Positions 23,336-32,302 of a stretch of DNA of 64,000 bases are shown in pieces. How positions within the stretch are numbered: position 1 is the stretch's first letter; every line of letters starts with the position of its first letter. A model generated the notes under the pieces. It was not told the origin of the DNA. It saw only the letters and a list, made by a program, of their open reading frames with translations, and ran no database searches. The translations under genes were made by a program, and so were the position numbers. Source of the stretch: Aurifilum marmelostoma. Lineage: Eukaryota; Ascomycota; Sordariomycetes; Diaporthales; Cryphonectriaceae. The stretch is from assembly GCA_027559495.1 (NCBI GenBank), contig JAMXSV010000005.1, positions 806,001-870,000 on the forward strand, written 5' to 3'.

Positions 23336-23601
23336 CGAGATTGGACGGCCAGGACGGCTTAGTGTTTTGGCGCTACTTTTGTACCATTACCATGTACTCC
23401 TTACCGTGATTCTTATTTGCCCGCGCATCACCCATCAGCCCCTTAAGCCCAACTTGCCTGCCGAACCTATGCTTAGGAACAGCCCCTCCAAATATCGACC
23501 CAGCCTTCACTTAGCGTTCATCAACTTCTCCCCCGCAAACTCATCACCTCTATCCTACTGCTAGACAACCCCATACAAGTCAGTCGGGATCAATCGCTAT
23601 A

Positions 23602-24498
23602 ATGAGTATTCAACCGATCAAACTGTACTGGAGGAGTGAGTATGATGACCTTTTCACCTTGCAAGGGGAGCCCGGGCAAAGCCGTCACTAACACATTCGC
23701 AGACCAGGTTCCCAACCCCTCCAAAGTTCTCATCATTCTTGAAGAGCTTCAACTACCTTACGAGTCCTCCTGGGTGGAACTTGATGGCCTCAAGCAGAAG
23801 CCGTACACTGATGTCAACCCTAATGGCCGTGTTCCTGCTATTGTGGACCCAAACCATAACATCACGCTCTGGGAGTCTGGCGCGATTGTCCAGGTGGGCC
23901 CACCATGAGGAGAATTAATAATTGCCATTCGAATCAAGCTAACATTTCAAACTAGTATCTGATCGATACTTACGACAAGGACAACAAAATCTCGTACAGT
24001 AGCTTCCCCGAGAAATACCTGACTCAGCAGTGGTCCTATTACCAAGCGTCTGGCCAAGGCCCTTACTTTGGTCAATCCGCGTGGTGAGTCTATCCATGGT
24101 TAAAAGATACTACGCGCGCTGTAAAGATTTGATAGGGGCTTCGATTGATTCCATTCGTTCTGTGCAGGTTCAACCTCTTCCACGAAAAGGTCTACGGGGA
24201 GTCTCCAGAGTCGGCCAAAATCCGCTACGGAGCCGAGGTCAAGCGTGTAGCTGGCGTCCTCGACGGCGTGCTGGCTAAGTCAGAGTGGCTTGTAGGCAAC
24301 AAGTGCACCTATGCTGATCTAGCCTTCACTATGTGGAACGTGCAGATCGATTTCTTCATGAGCAGCCGCACTGGCGAACATGCTTGGAACCCTGATGAAT
24401 TCCCACACTTCACCAAGTGGCAGAATGCTTGCTTGAGCCGTGACAGCGTCAAGAAGGTCCTAAGTGTCTTGAATGAGCAGGAGGTCAAGAGCGGTTGA
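23602..24498 (+). CDS. Ure2p-like glutathione S-transferase
   Basis: Four exons (23602-23635, 23703-23893, 23956-24083, 24168-24498) join in frame to 227 residues; introns of 67, 62 and 84 nt. The N-terminal thioredoxin-like domain has 'NPSKVLIILEEL', 'NPNGRVPAIVDPN' (cis-Pro loop) and 'ESGAIVQYL' (glutathione-binding SNAIL-type motif). The C-terminal helical domain has 'RYGAEVKRVAGVLDGVLAKS' and 'CTYADLAFTMW', as in Ure2p-like GSTs. It would act in the cytosol on electrophilic compounds. In this cluster it could detoxify or conjugate a reactive intermediate, which is inference. It is divergent from P450-C across a 1.9-kb gap and convergent with the SAT4 gene. Confidence 0.9.
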
Positions 24499-24898
24499 AT
24501 TGCAACCTTTGCTTGACCAAAGCAAGTTATGTTCTGTTACGCGATAATGTGCGCTGTTGCAAGCATCTTCACACATTTGCAAGTTAATAAACCTTGGAAT
24601 TACATTTCTCGGATTCCAACTTATCGCGAACTGGCCGTCATTTTGATGCCTCGTTAGCACTGTGACCTCTCAAACTCATGCCAATTGGTATGGTGCGTAG
24701 ATTTATACCTCACTGCAGACGAGAACTCTCACGATTGAAGCTCAAGGTGCGAACATCCAACAAGGCATTGTTAATTCAACTATCTCTGGGCTTCAGATGA
24801 TCATCGGCATTGATCTCCAAAATATTTGTTCCATTGTTCCGCGCGAAGCAGCTCAAGCTTAAGCCTCCCAAGATGGTAATGCTGCCTGAGTGTGATGC
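24499..24898. other. 3' intergenic between convergent genes
   Basis: Both neighbours end here. AT-rich 3' flank with possible polyadenylation signals (for example AATAAA near 24586). Nothing else is visible. Confidence 0.5.
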
Positions 24899-26168
24899 TC
24901 AAAGTCCTCGGGTTTCTGTTCTTGTGAAGCCTCGTGTGACCTTGATTTGAAAAGGGTGGGCATCTTTACGCGGCTCTTGGTCAGCCTGCCAGCTGTTCGC
25001 TCTCTCAATATCCACATCGTGAGAGGAATTACCCTCATTAATACGCTCCCATGGTCTATTTCTGGTATCTTTAATCTGGTAGCTGCCGTCAGATCCAAGG
25101 GGGAAACTGTCGTTATATTTCGTGTTTGATTTATTGCCGCGACCGCTGGAGAACAAGCTTTTGAAGTTCGCGAACAGCGTTGGGAGTCCTTGTCCTTTCG
25201 CGAAGAATGGAGCGTAGCAAGGCAAGCATGCGGCGATGATGCTGGTGTTGGGCTCGACCGTACCCCAAATGAATGCCTTCGCCGTCTTCAGGTAGCGGTC
25301 CGGGCCTGTGTTGGCGGTGGCTTCGTTGATCTCAGAGTACAAGAAATAGAACCGTACGGCCGATGAGATGCAGCAGAAGATCCCCAGCCAAAATATGGCA
25401 ACGACTTGGACCTTGCGCGCCCAGGTCATCTGCAATTTACGGATGACTGGAAAAGGGAAGCAAAGCACGATGACGTCAAAGACGATGCTCATACCAGCGA
25501 AGGCCAGTGAGAAAGCATTGTAGTTATAACGTAGGGGCGCCGTCGCCAATGGGCTCCAGGCGTTTTGGATAGGATTCGCCGCGAGGAGCTGACACTGAAA
25601 GATGAGTTAGTACATTGATCTCCGAGCGATATACTAATGGTGGTCAGAGAGGATCTCGAAGTACTATGATCATGGAAATACACCACGCGATCAGAACGCA
25701 AACATAAATGTAAACGGCGAGTTTGAAATGGTATGTCGTAAAGATTCGTGCGTAGAAGAGGAGAATGGCAATCTTTACGAGGGAAAGACTGATAACCAGG
25801 GGGAAACCCTCAATCCACAGAGTCTTCGGTTGCTGTCAGTCATTGTAAGAGAGATAGCTTCACATGAATTAAGAACTCACACGTAAAAAAATAACGGCAG
25901 CAGAGAGGGGACCCAGAGACGAGTAGGTATAATTCGTGCCTGCTAAGCCTGCTGCTACAAAGATATCGATCGAGATTCCCCATGCAGCAAGCTGGGCTAA
26001 TGCGCAGATCCAATCGTCACTAGACGGCTTCTGATTCTTGACGCTAATGTGTACCCAGAATCGCAAGCCGACTGCGATTGTCCCGAGGACCGGGAGCACA
26101 ATAGAGACCGCGAGAAGGGCAGAAGTAACTAGGGATGGCTGGGGGCCACTTGGAATCGGTGTCGCCAT
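24899..26168 (-). CDS. SAT4/rhodopsin-type seven-helix membrane protein
   Basis: Three exons (26168-25881, 25832-25665, 25594-24899) give 383 residues; introns are 48 and 70 nt and all joins are phase 0. I chose the ATG at 26168 because the frame upstream has only a GTG. Features in order: helix 1 'SALLAVSIVLPVLGTIAVGLR', 'SSDDWICALAQLAAW', 'LVKIAILLFYARIF', a helix ending before 'CQLLAANPIQNAW', 'SIVFDVIVLCFPFPVIRKLQMTW', a sixth helix, and 'TVEPNTSIIAACLPCYAPFF' at helix 7, then a hydrophilic cytosolic tail of about 100 residues. This is the fungal rhodopsin-domain (SAT4, Pth11-related) pattern. Family members occur in secondary-metabolite clusters, but none has a settled catalytic role. 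It shares a 476-bp divergent promoter with P450-D. Confidence 0.88.
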
Positions 26169-26644
26169 ATCGTATGCGAGATTCGAGGGATAGGACTTTG
26201 GTAGCAGCTCAGGTAACGCTGTGATTCTCACGTACTGCTTGCAAAGAACAACGGGGTCTATAGATACTTAAGTAAATAGAAGTTAAATCAGAGGCAACAG
26301 ACCGAAGACAACCTGGCAGTGGCATCCTATCTTAGAAAGCTCAGGAGTGAATGTCCTAAGCCGCCACACACTGAAGTGGTGTGTGCAGTGTTGTCGCTCG
26401 AAGTGGAAAACGTGCCCGCAGAGACGAAGTACTACAGTACTAGCCACAAACAGGAAGGCGATCCTTCGGACCCCACGTTACAGTCACCATATTCTCATCT
26501 CATCTGGATCCTTTGACCATTAATTATGCCCTTCGGGAAGGACAGCCATCATTTCGTGCTTATCGTATTCTCAAGTAATAAACAACTACAGCTCAACAAA
26601 CACCCAAAACAAAGCGCCGTAGCAGATCTCTAGAAATTCTCGCC
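26169..26644. promoter_or_regulatory. divergent promoter, SAT4 gene and P450-D
   Basis: A 476-bp gap between two divergently transcribed genes, so both promoters overlap here, which suggests joint control. I cannot identify a specific factor site with confidence. Confidence 0.5.
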
Positions 26645-28456
26645 ATGATGGATCAGCCCGTCGCTTTTTGCCTTTCAGCACTTCTTATTAGCATTCTGTG
26701 CCTTGGACTCTGGTCCCTTATTGGTCTGTTACATTATATCCGCCTTGCACGAGCTACTGGCCTACCTTTCGTGATCCTGCCGTACTCGTTGCTCGGCGCA
26801 CCATGGCAGCTGGCTCGTTTCATCGTGGGACCAGTTGCAAAGCTCGTTCCGAAACGACTAACCCAGGGATGGCTACCCCTCCTGCTGTTCAACGAGTTCT
26901 GGCACAATGGCTACGAGCCGTTCGAGCAAGTCAATGCCGATACATTCCTAGCCGTCTCTCCCGGCGGACTTATCCTTTATACGTGCGATCCAGAAGTCAA
27001 CGCCCAGTTATTCCGTGATGGTAGCTTTGGGAAGCCAGCCGGGCTGATGTCCATCCTGAACATTTATGGTCCTACCATCACCGGTACCGATGGCCCAGAA
27101 TCTCGCCTCTATCGTAGGATCACTGGGCCTTTTTTTTCCGAGAACACTCTGCGCCGCGTCTTCAAGCAGTCGGTCTCTGGAGCAAAGCTACTTCTTCCCG
27201 CCCTGATGCGCCCAAATGCGCACCGTTCCTTACGAACATTATCTGCAAGGCTTTCACTCAACACGTTGAGTCAGATCTGCTTCAGGAACCAGACCGACTC
27301 CGATCTTTCTAAAGCCTTGGCTTTCAAAGACAATATACCGGATGGGAGGACTCTCAGCTATAGCGAAGCTTTGCATGGGCTGATGGACAACTGGACGGCA
27401 ATTTTTCTGGTGCCTCACTGGCTGTTGTGCTTGTCGCCGTTCCGATCTCACCGCTATGCCGCCGAATGCTACTCGGAGCTTGAATCATATATGGACCACT
27501 TAATGAGGGAAAAGGAGAGCATGCTTTCCGATCAATCCGTGCAGGACACATCAGATCAAAGTCTTCTAGAAATGCTCGTACGAGCGGGTAAATCTTCTCC
27601 GGAGCATGCCAGACCTTTGTTAGTCAATGACCAAGTCATGGGCCAAATCTTTATCTTCATGTTTGCTGGGCACGAAGCCAACGCAAACTTGGTTATCTCA
27701 ATTATCCTTCTGTTGGCTTGTCACCCTGAAGTCCAGGACACCATGCAACAGGATCTTGACCGTATTCTCGGTCAGACACCCCCAGAGATGTGGTCATATG
27801 ATGAGCATTACGGTTCATTGATGCAAACCACCGTTGGTGCGGTCATAAATGAGGCCCTCCGCCTCTTCAGTGTCATCCCCGTCCTGCCAAAATGTGTCCC
27901 ACCCAAGGGTCCCTGGGGATCTATTATTGTCCAAGGCCAACATCATCCGCTGCCGCCGAACACCATCGCGTTTACGAACACAAGTGCCACACATCGGCAT
28001 CCGACGCATTGGCCAAAGAGGCAATCCAGTACGGGCGATGGGAAGCGTGCTTGGCCGGACGAAAGGCATGATCTCCGCCAGCGTCCATTCGCTGTGGCGG
28101 ACTTTGATCCATGGAGGTGGATGCATGTTGGGAAGGCGGACGAACTGATCACGGCTGCGGGGAATTTCTTTAAGCCCAAGGCGGGGACTTTCCTCCCCTT
28201 CTCCGAAGGCAATCGTGGATGTCTCGGGCGGCGATTCGCGTTAGTCGAGGTCTGCGCTGTCGTCTCGAGGGTATTCAAGACGCACTCCGTAGAGCTGATA
28301 CTTGAGGCTGGGAGTAGTTCGTACGTGGAGGAGGCATGGCTGGAGGCTTGCCGGCGTGCTGCACTCGCACTCTCTGAGGGCACTAAGTTCGATATGAGCT
28401 TGCGGCTCGCGAGAAATGTGCCTATCAAGTTTATACCCAGAGAAAATAAGAATTGA
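26645..28456 (+). CDS. cytochrome P450-D with altered I-helix
   Basis: Single exon, 603 residues. An N-terminal hydrophobic segment (about 7-32) is the ER anchor. Landmarks: 'YGPTITGTDG' and 'RLYRRITGPFFSE' (C-helix), 'INEALRLFSV' (ExxR), 'DFDPWRWM', and heme loop 'FLPFSEGNRGCLG' with Cys526. The I-helix reads 'AGHEANANL' (about 341-349): the usual Thr after the acid is Ala, followed by Asn. That Thr normally helps O2 activation, so the enzyme may use another residue or run an unusual reaction. It is longer than a typical P450 because of an insert near 'WPKRQSSTGDGKRAWPDERH'. It groups by eye with P450-A. Two adjacent ATGs begin the frame. It converges with the methyltransferase. Confidence 0.92.
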   Translation: MMDQPVAFCLSALLISILCLGLWSLIGLLHYIRLARATGLPFVILPYSLLGAPWQLARFIVGPVAKLVPKRLTQGWLPLLLFNEFWHNGYEPFEQVNADTFLAVSPGGLILYTCDPEVNAQLFRDGSFGKPAGLMSILNIYGPTITGTDGPESRLYRRITGPFFSENTLRRVFKQSVSGAKLLLPALMRPNAHRSLRTLSARLSLNTLSQICFRNQTDSDLSKALAFKDNIPDGRTLSYSEALHGLMDNWTAIFLVPHWLLCLSPFRSHRYAAECYSELESYMDHLMREKESMLSDQSVQDTSDQSLLEMLVRAGKSSPEHARPLLVNDQVMGQIFIFMFAGHEANANLVISIILLLACHPEVQDTMQQDLDRILGQTPPEMWSYDEHYGSLMQTTVGAVINEALRLFSVIPVLPKCVPPKGPWGSIIVQGQHHPLPPNTIAFTNTSATHRHPTHWPKRQSSTGDGKRAWPDERHDLRQRPFAVADFDPWRWMHVGKADELITAAGNFFKPKAGTFLPFSEGNRGCLGRRFALVEVCAVVSRVFKTHSVELILEAGSSSYVEEAWLEACRRAALALSEGTKFDMSLRLARNVPIKFIPRENKN

Positions 28457-28626
28457 CGGTGAACACGTTATTCTACTGCCATTGGGCGTTTTCGCAAAAC
28501 GTACAATCAGATTGCAATGCATGCTGCTCTCACAGCGTGTGTTACTTAAGGGTCGGTCTTCTGATGGTCAGACAAGTAGGCGTACGGCAATGCTGAGAAT
28601 AAGGGATCAAAACGGCTGCCACCCTG

Positions 28627-29733
28627 TTACTGTGTCTCTGACAATCTCCCAATTATCATAAACCAGTGCGCATCGATACTCGCGCCCCGTGCAAATTCAA
28701 CCTTGAGGTCCTCGATCTGCTGTAACAGAGGCAATGAATCATCACCATGATCGCCTGAGCTGCTGTCCATACGCCGAGACAACTCCTCCATGCCCATGAT
28801 ATGGCAATCGTTCCAAAGCGGTCTCAAATGGTCGCGAAGGCGAATGCGGTCGTAAACGACAGGATCCAGTCCAGCAGCTTTAAGCAGATCAGTGTCATGT
28901 GAGATCCACCTGGCTATTGTTCAGTATCTTTACCAAGTACCCAAGTAAATTGATCTATGTTAAAGGTACGCACAAGTCAAGGTCGGGTTGTGCTTTGCGC
29001 ATAATGGATACGACACCTTCGGTGCGGGGCATCTGCATGTCAGGCAGAGTGGAGATGGTTTTGGCCGAGCGCGGATCAAAGTCAAGCCATTGGAGAAAGC
29101 CACCGGGTTCTAACGATAATATCTCAGTAAATCCGATCGAAACAATGGCAGGAACCATGGTACATACTGAGGAGAGACTTGAGGTTTCCAAAAAGTGCTT
29201 GGATATTGTCTCTATTAAGAAGGGTGATGAAGAAGCGCAAATTCACGACGTCAAATGATCCGAGGAACTCAGGTGCGAAAGGCGTGAAGGCGTCGTGCTC
29301 GTGCAATGACACATTTTTGGGCAACCACTCCGCGAGAGGATATTGGTCTCCCGATATGTCGAAGCCATGCAGCTGGGAGTCCGCAGGTAAGGCGTCACAA
29401 AGTTCGGTCAGCCATATTCTAGTCAAGTTGAGTCAATAGCAGTCCAAGATGGCAAACACGAGAGGCCTTTACGCTGTGCCGGTGGCGACATCCGCAACCT
29501 TGATCGATGAACGCGATGCAATGGCCCGCTGCACCGTGTAGTACAAAAGCTTATCATTGCAGAGCTTCTTGATGAGCATGTGCTGATAGTTCAGTCTGGA
29601 ATGATCACCGTGGTCAGCACCAACAGCACCATCATGGACTCCAACCACAGCAAAGACCCAGGACATACCGTATGCTAGATTTGTGATCACGACCGAAGAT
29701 ATACGGTCTCGGATTGGACGGAAATTTGGCCAT
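28627..29733 (-). CDS. SAM-dependent methyltransferase
   Basis: Five exons (29733-29669, 29595-29473, 29418-29168, 29109-28974, 28909-28627) join in frame to 285 residues; introns are 73, 54, 58 and 64 nt. Order: 'YIFGRDHKSSIRLNYQH', motif I 'VADVATGTAIWL' (D57 to A63), 'LHGFDIS', 'WLPKNVSLHEHDAFTPF', 'FDVVNLRFFITLL', 'LKPGGFLQWLDFDP', and 'LRPLWNDCHIMGMEELSRR'. This is a common fungal class I methyltransferase type in secondary-metabolite clusters. Motif I has Ala in place of two of the usual Gly residues. It could O-methylate a hydroxyl or carboxyl of the diterpenoid, which is inference. The exon plan was chosen by frame and family match; no database check was possible. Confidence 0.87.
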
Positions 29734-30152
29734 AGCGACACCCGTCTGCTTGTACACAGAGAAACAAAGTGTGGCGTGGCAAGGCAGCCCGGGAGGTGGG
29801 CAGTGGAGGGACTTTTTACACAGCACAAAGTGGAGTTCCCGGCTATTTCGCGATGATTTCGTTCCCACCGCCGGCACCAAGGTGCAGGGTAGGGCGGATA
29901 TGAGGCTGCAAGGGACTTTTTTTTCTCTGAACTATAGTTAGCACAGCTGATACGGCCCCTGGCTCATACGACTTGTGCTTATATTTTCGGCCTTTCGCCA
30001 GAACCGACTTAGTCCATGTGGCAGCTGCTGGATGGGACCTTTCTTACAGAGTAAACAATAGGAGTGTGAATAATAAGATGCTTAATGGAGGAGTGAAAGA
30101 AGTAATTCAATCAGCCCTAGGCGTCTAGACTAGAGCTATGCATTAGGCTTCG
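29734..30152. other. edge of the gene cluster
   Basis: Promoter side of the methyltransferase, of normal composition, giving way to AT-rich sequence with the first LTR fragment. No gene is supported. Confidence 0.5.
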
Positions 30153-30745
30153 TATTATGACCTATCCAATATGCAGGTTACGAGAAATAGCACAGCACAA
30201 TAGCTACCCAGAACAGACCCCGTAGCTACCCGAAAAGAATCTATAAGAGCTAAAGATTTAACACTCTAGTGCAAAACTACAGACAAGGATTACATAACCC
30301 AGAGTTAGGGTTTATAAGCTAATTAAAAAGGATAGCTTAAGATATAAGCTATCTAAAGCAATCTAGATATCTTAAATATATTGCTATCTAAGTTATTTAA
30401 CTAAAGAGTAGGATATATAAGAGTATATTTATTACTAACTTAATAGGTTATTATATATAGCTTTTTAGTTATTAATCTAAGTATTACTTCTAAATAATAG
30501 CTTTACTACTAGTAATATATTGCAGAGATCTTTAAGATTATTTTTATATTCTTTAGACTATATTTTAATACTATATTTGCTTAATATAAACTTTTATATA
30601 CTTATTATATTTTAATAATTCTTATTTAAGTACGGTTTAGTATAATTTTTTAAGCGATATAGAAATATGATATCTCTTTAGACTTTAACCTCCTTTATAA
30701 ATAAAGCTTAGACTAGCGCTAAACTATAATAAACTATTATCGCTT
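30153..30745 (+). mobile_element. LTR plus leader fragment (Gypsy), plus orientation
   Basis: It starts TATTATGACCTATCCAATA, the decayed form of a TGTTATAACC LTR start, and ends near 30606 where the LTR of element 1 also ends. The following 140 bp match the leader of element 1 (31714-31860) with many C-to-T and G-to-A changes. The 5' end is less mutated than the rest. Confidence 0.65.
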
Positions 30746-30774
30746 TATATATATAATAAGCAGCTTTAGTATAA

Positions 30775-31252
30775 TAAGCACTGCTATAACCGAAGTATAT
30801 AATAAGTATATAAAGGGTTTATATTAGGCAAGTATAATATTAAAGTATAATCTAAAGAATATAGAAATAATCTTTAAGCGTCTTCTGCAGTATATTACTA
30901 GCAGTAAGGCTATTACTTATCTTAGAAGTAATACTTAGATTAATAACTAAAGAGCTATATATAAATATTCTATTTAAATAGTAATAAATATATCTTTATA
31001 TATTCTGCTCTTTAGTTTCTTATATAGGTAGATTATTAGGATTAATAGCAATTCTCTTAATTATAAGGACTAAAAGCAGTCCTATTACTCTAAACTCTAA
31101 CCCTAGATTATATAATCTGCTATACTAGTTCTATACTAGAGTATCAAATTCCTAGCTTCTATAGATTTATTTTAAGTAGCTATAGAGTTTATTCTAAGCA
31201 GCTATTATACTATACTATTTTCTATAATCTATATATTAAATAGATTATAATA
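30775..31252 (-). mobile_element. inverted LTR copy
   Basis: It begins TAAGCACTGCTATAACC, the reverse of a Gypsy LTR end, and closes with TTATAATA, the reverse of a TGTTATAA start. It faces the plus-oriented LTR fragment at 30153 and abuts the 5' LTR of element 1 with only 4 bp between. Confidence 0.6.
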
Positions 31253-31256
31253 TTAT

Positions 31257-31713
31257 TGTTATAACCCGCAACTGTCATGACATAGCATACCAGGGCCATC
31301 CGGAACGGAACCCTTAGTACAGGAAAAGTTCAACACTCACCTACAGAGCCACGCCAGAATTACATAACCCAGGGTTAGGGTTAGGACAAGGACCAACTAG
31401 GATAGATAGCTTTGGATATATGCTATCCAGAGATATCTAGATAATTTAGATATATTGCTATCTAAGTTAGCCATATTTGAAGACTAGTTATATAAGGGAC
31501 ATATTTACTACTATTAGATAGATTTAGTATATAGCTCTTTAGTTATTAATCTAAGTATTACCTTTAATATAAGTAATAGCTTTACTGCTAGTAATATACT
31601 ATAGAAGACTTTAAAGATTATTTCTATATTCTTTAAATTATACTTTAATCTTATTCTTGCCTAATATAAATCCTTTATATACTTATTATATACCCTAGTT
31701 ATAGCAATACTTA
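31257..31713 (+). repeat. 5' LTR of element 1
   Basis: 457 bp, starting TGTTATAACCCGCAACTG. The first 150 bp have kept many C and G bases, while the rest is AT-rich. A doubled TTAGGG lies inside at about 31371-31385. Confidence 0.8.
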
Positions 31714-32116
31714 TTATATTTTAATAACTCTTATTTAAGTATAGTTTAGTATATTCCTTCTTAAGCAATATAGAAATATAATATCTCTCTAAACTCTAAC
31801 CTTCTCTACTATAGGCAGAGCTCTAATTAGCGCTAAGCTGCAGTAAACTATTATAGCTCTATAAGCTTGCATTTAGGAATTTAAGAAATCTAGCAATACT
31901 TAAATTAAGGTTTATAAGATAGATAAGCCTATCCCTTATAAAGGATTAAAGGGCACTCTTTAGGCTTTTATTACTTAGTGCAAGGCCTACTTTCTTTATT
32001 ATCTAGCCTAATTTATAAATAAGGGAGAGAAAGCAGTCTTTGCAGGAATCTAGTTAGAAGGCAATGCTCTTGCCTAGTTCGAACCTTTATTTTAAGACTA
32101 CTTTAATAACTTAATT

Positions 32117-32302
32117 ATGCTTAATAATTATAATAAAGAAACTAAAGCTATCTTTAACTTATTTAAAAGTTTCAAAAAAGCATTTAAGAATGCATTTAGC
32201 AACCTAGATAAGAAGTGCATAGCAGAACGCAGTCTTATAGACCTTAAGCAGATTAAAGCTGCTTTAGATTATATAGCTAAATTTAAGCAATATGCAGAAT
32301 AA
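32117..32302 (+). pseudogene. Gag fragment of element 1
   Basis: An open run of 61 codons with 'LFKSFKKAFKNAFSNLDKKC' followed by 'SLIDLKQIKAALDYIAKFKQ', the typical pattern of Ty3/Gypsy Gag proteins. Stops border it on both sides. Confidence 0.75.

Noticed and set aside
9909..29733. Assignment as a gibberellin cluster
   Set aside because: Only the synthase and P450-C fit. The GGPP synthase, desaturase and the CYP68-type oxidases are not found.
31368..31386. Telomere array suggested by TTAGGG repeats
   Set aside because: Only two units, inside an LTR present in two copies, with coding remnants on both sides; not a chromosome end.
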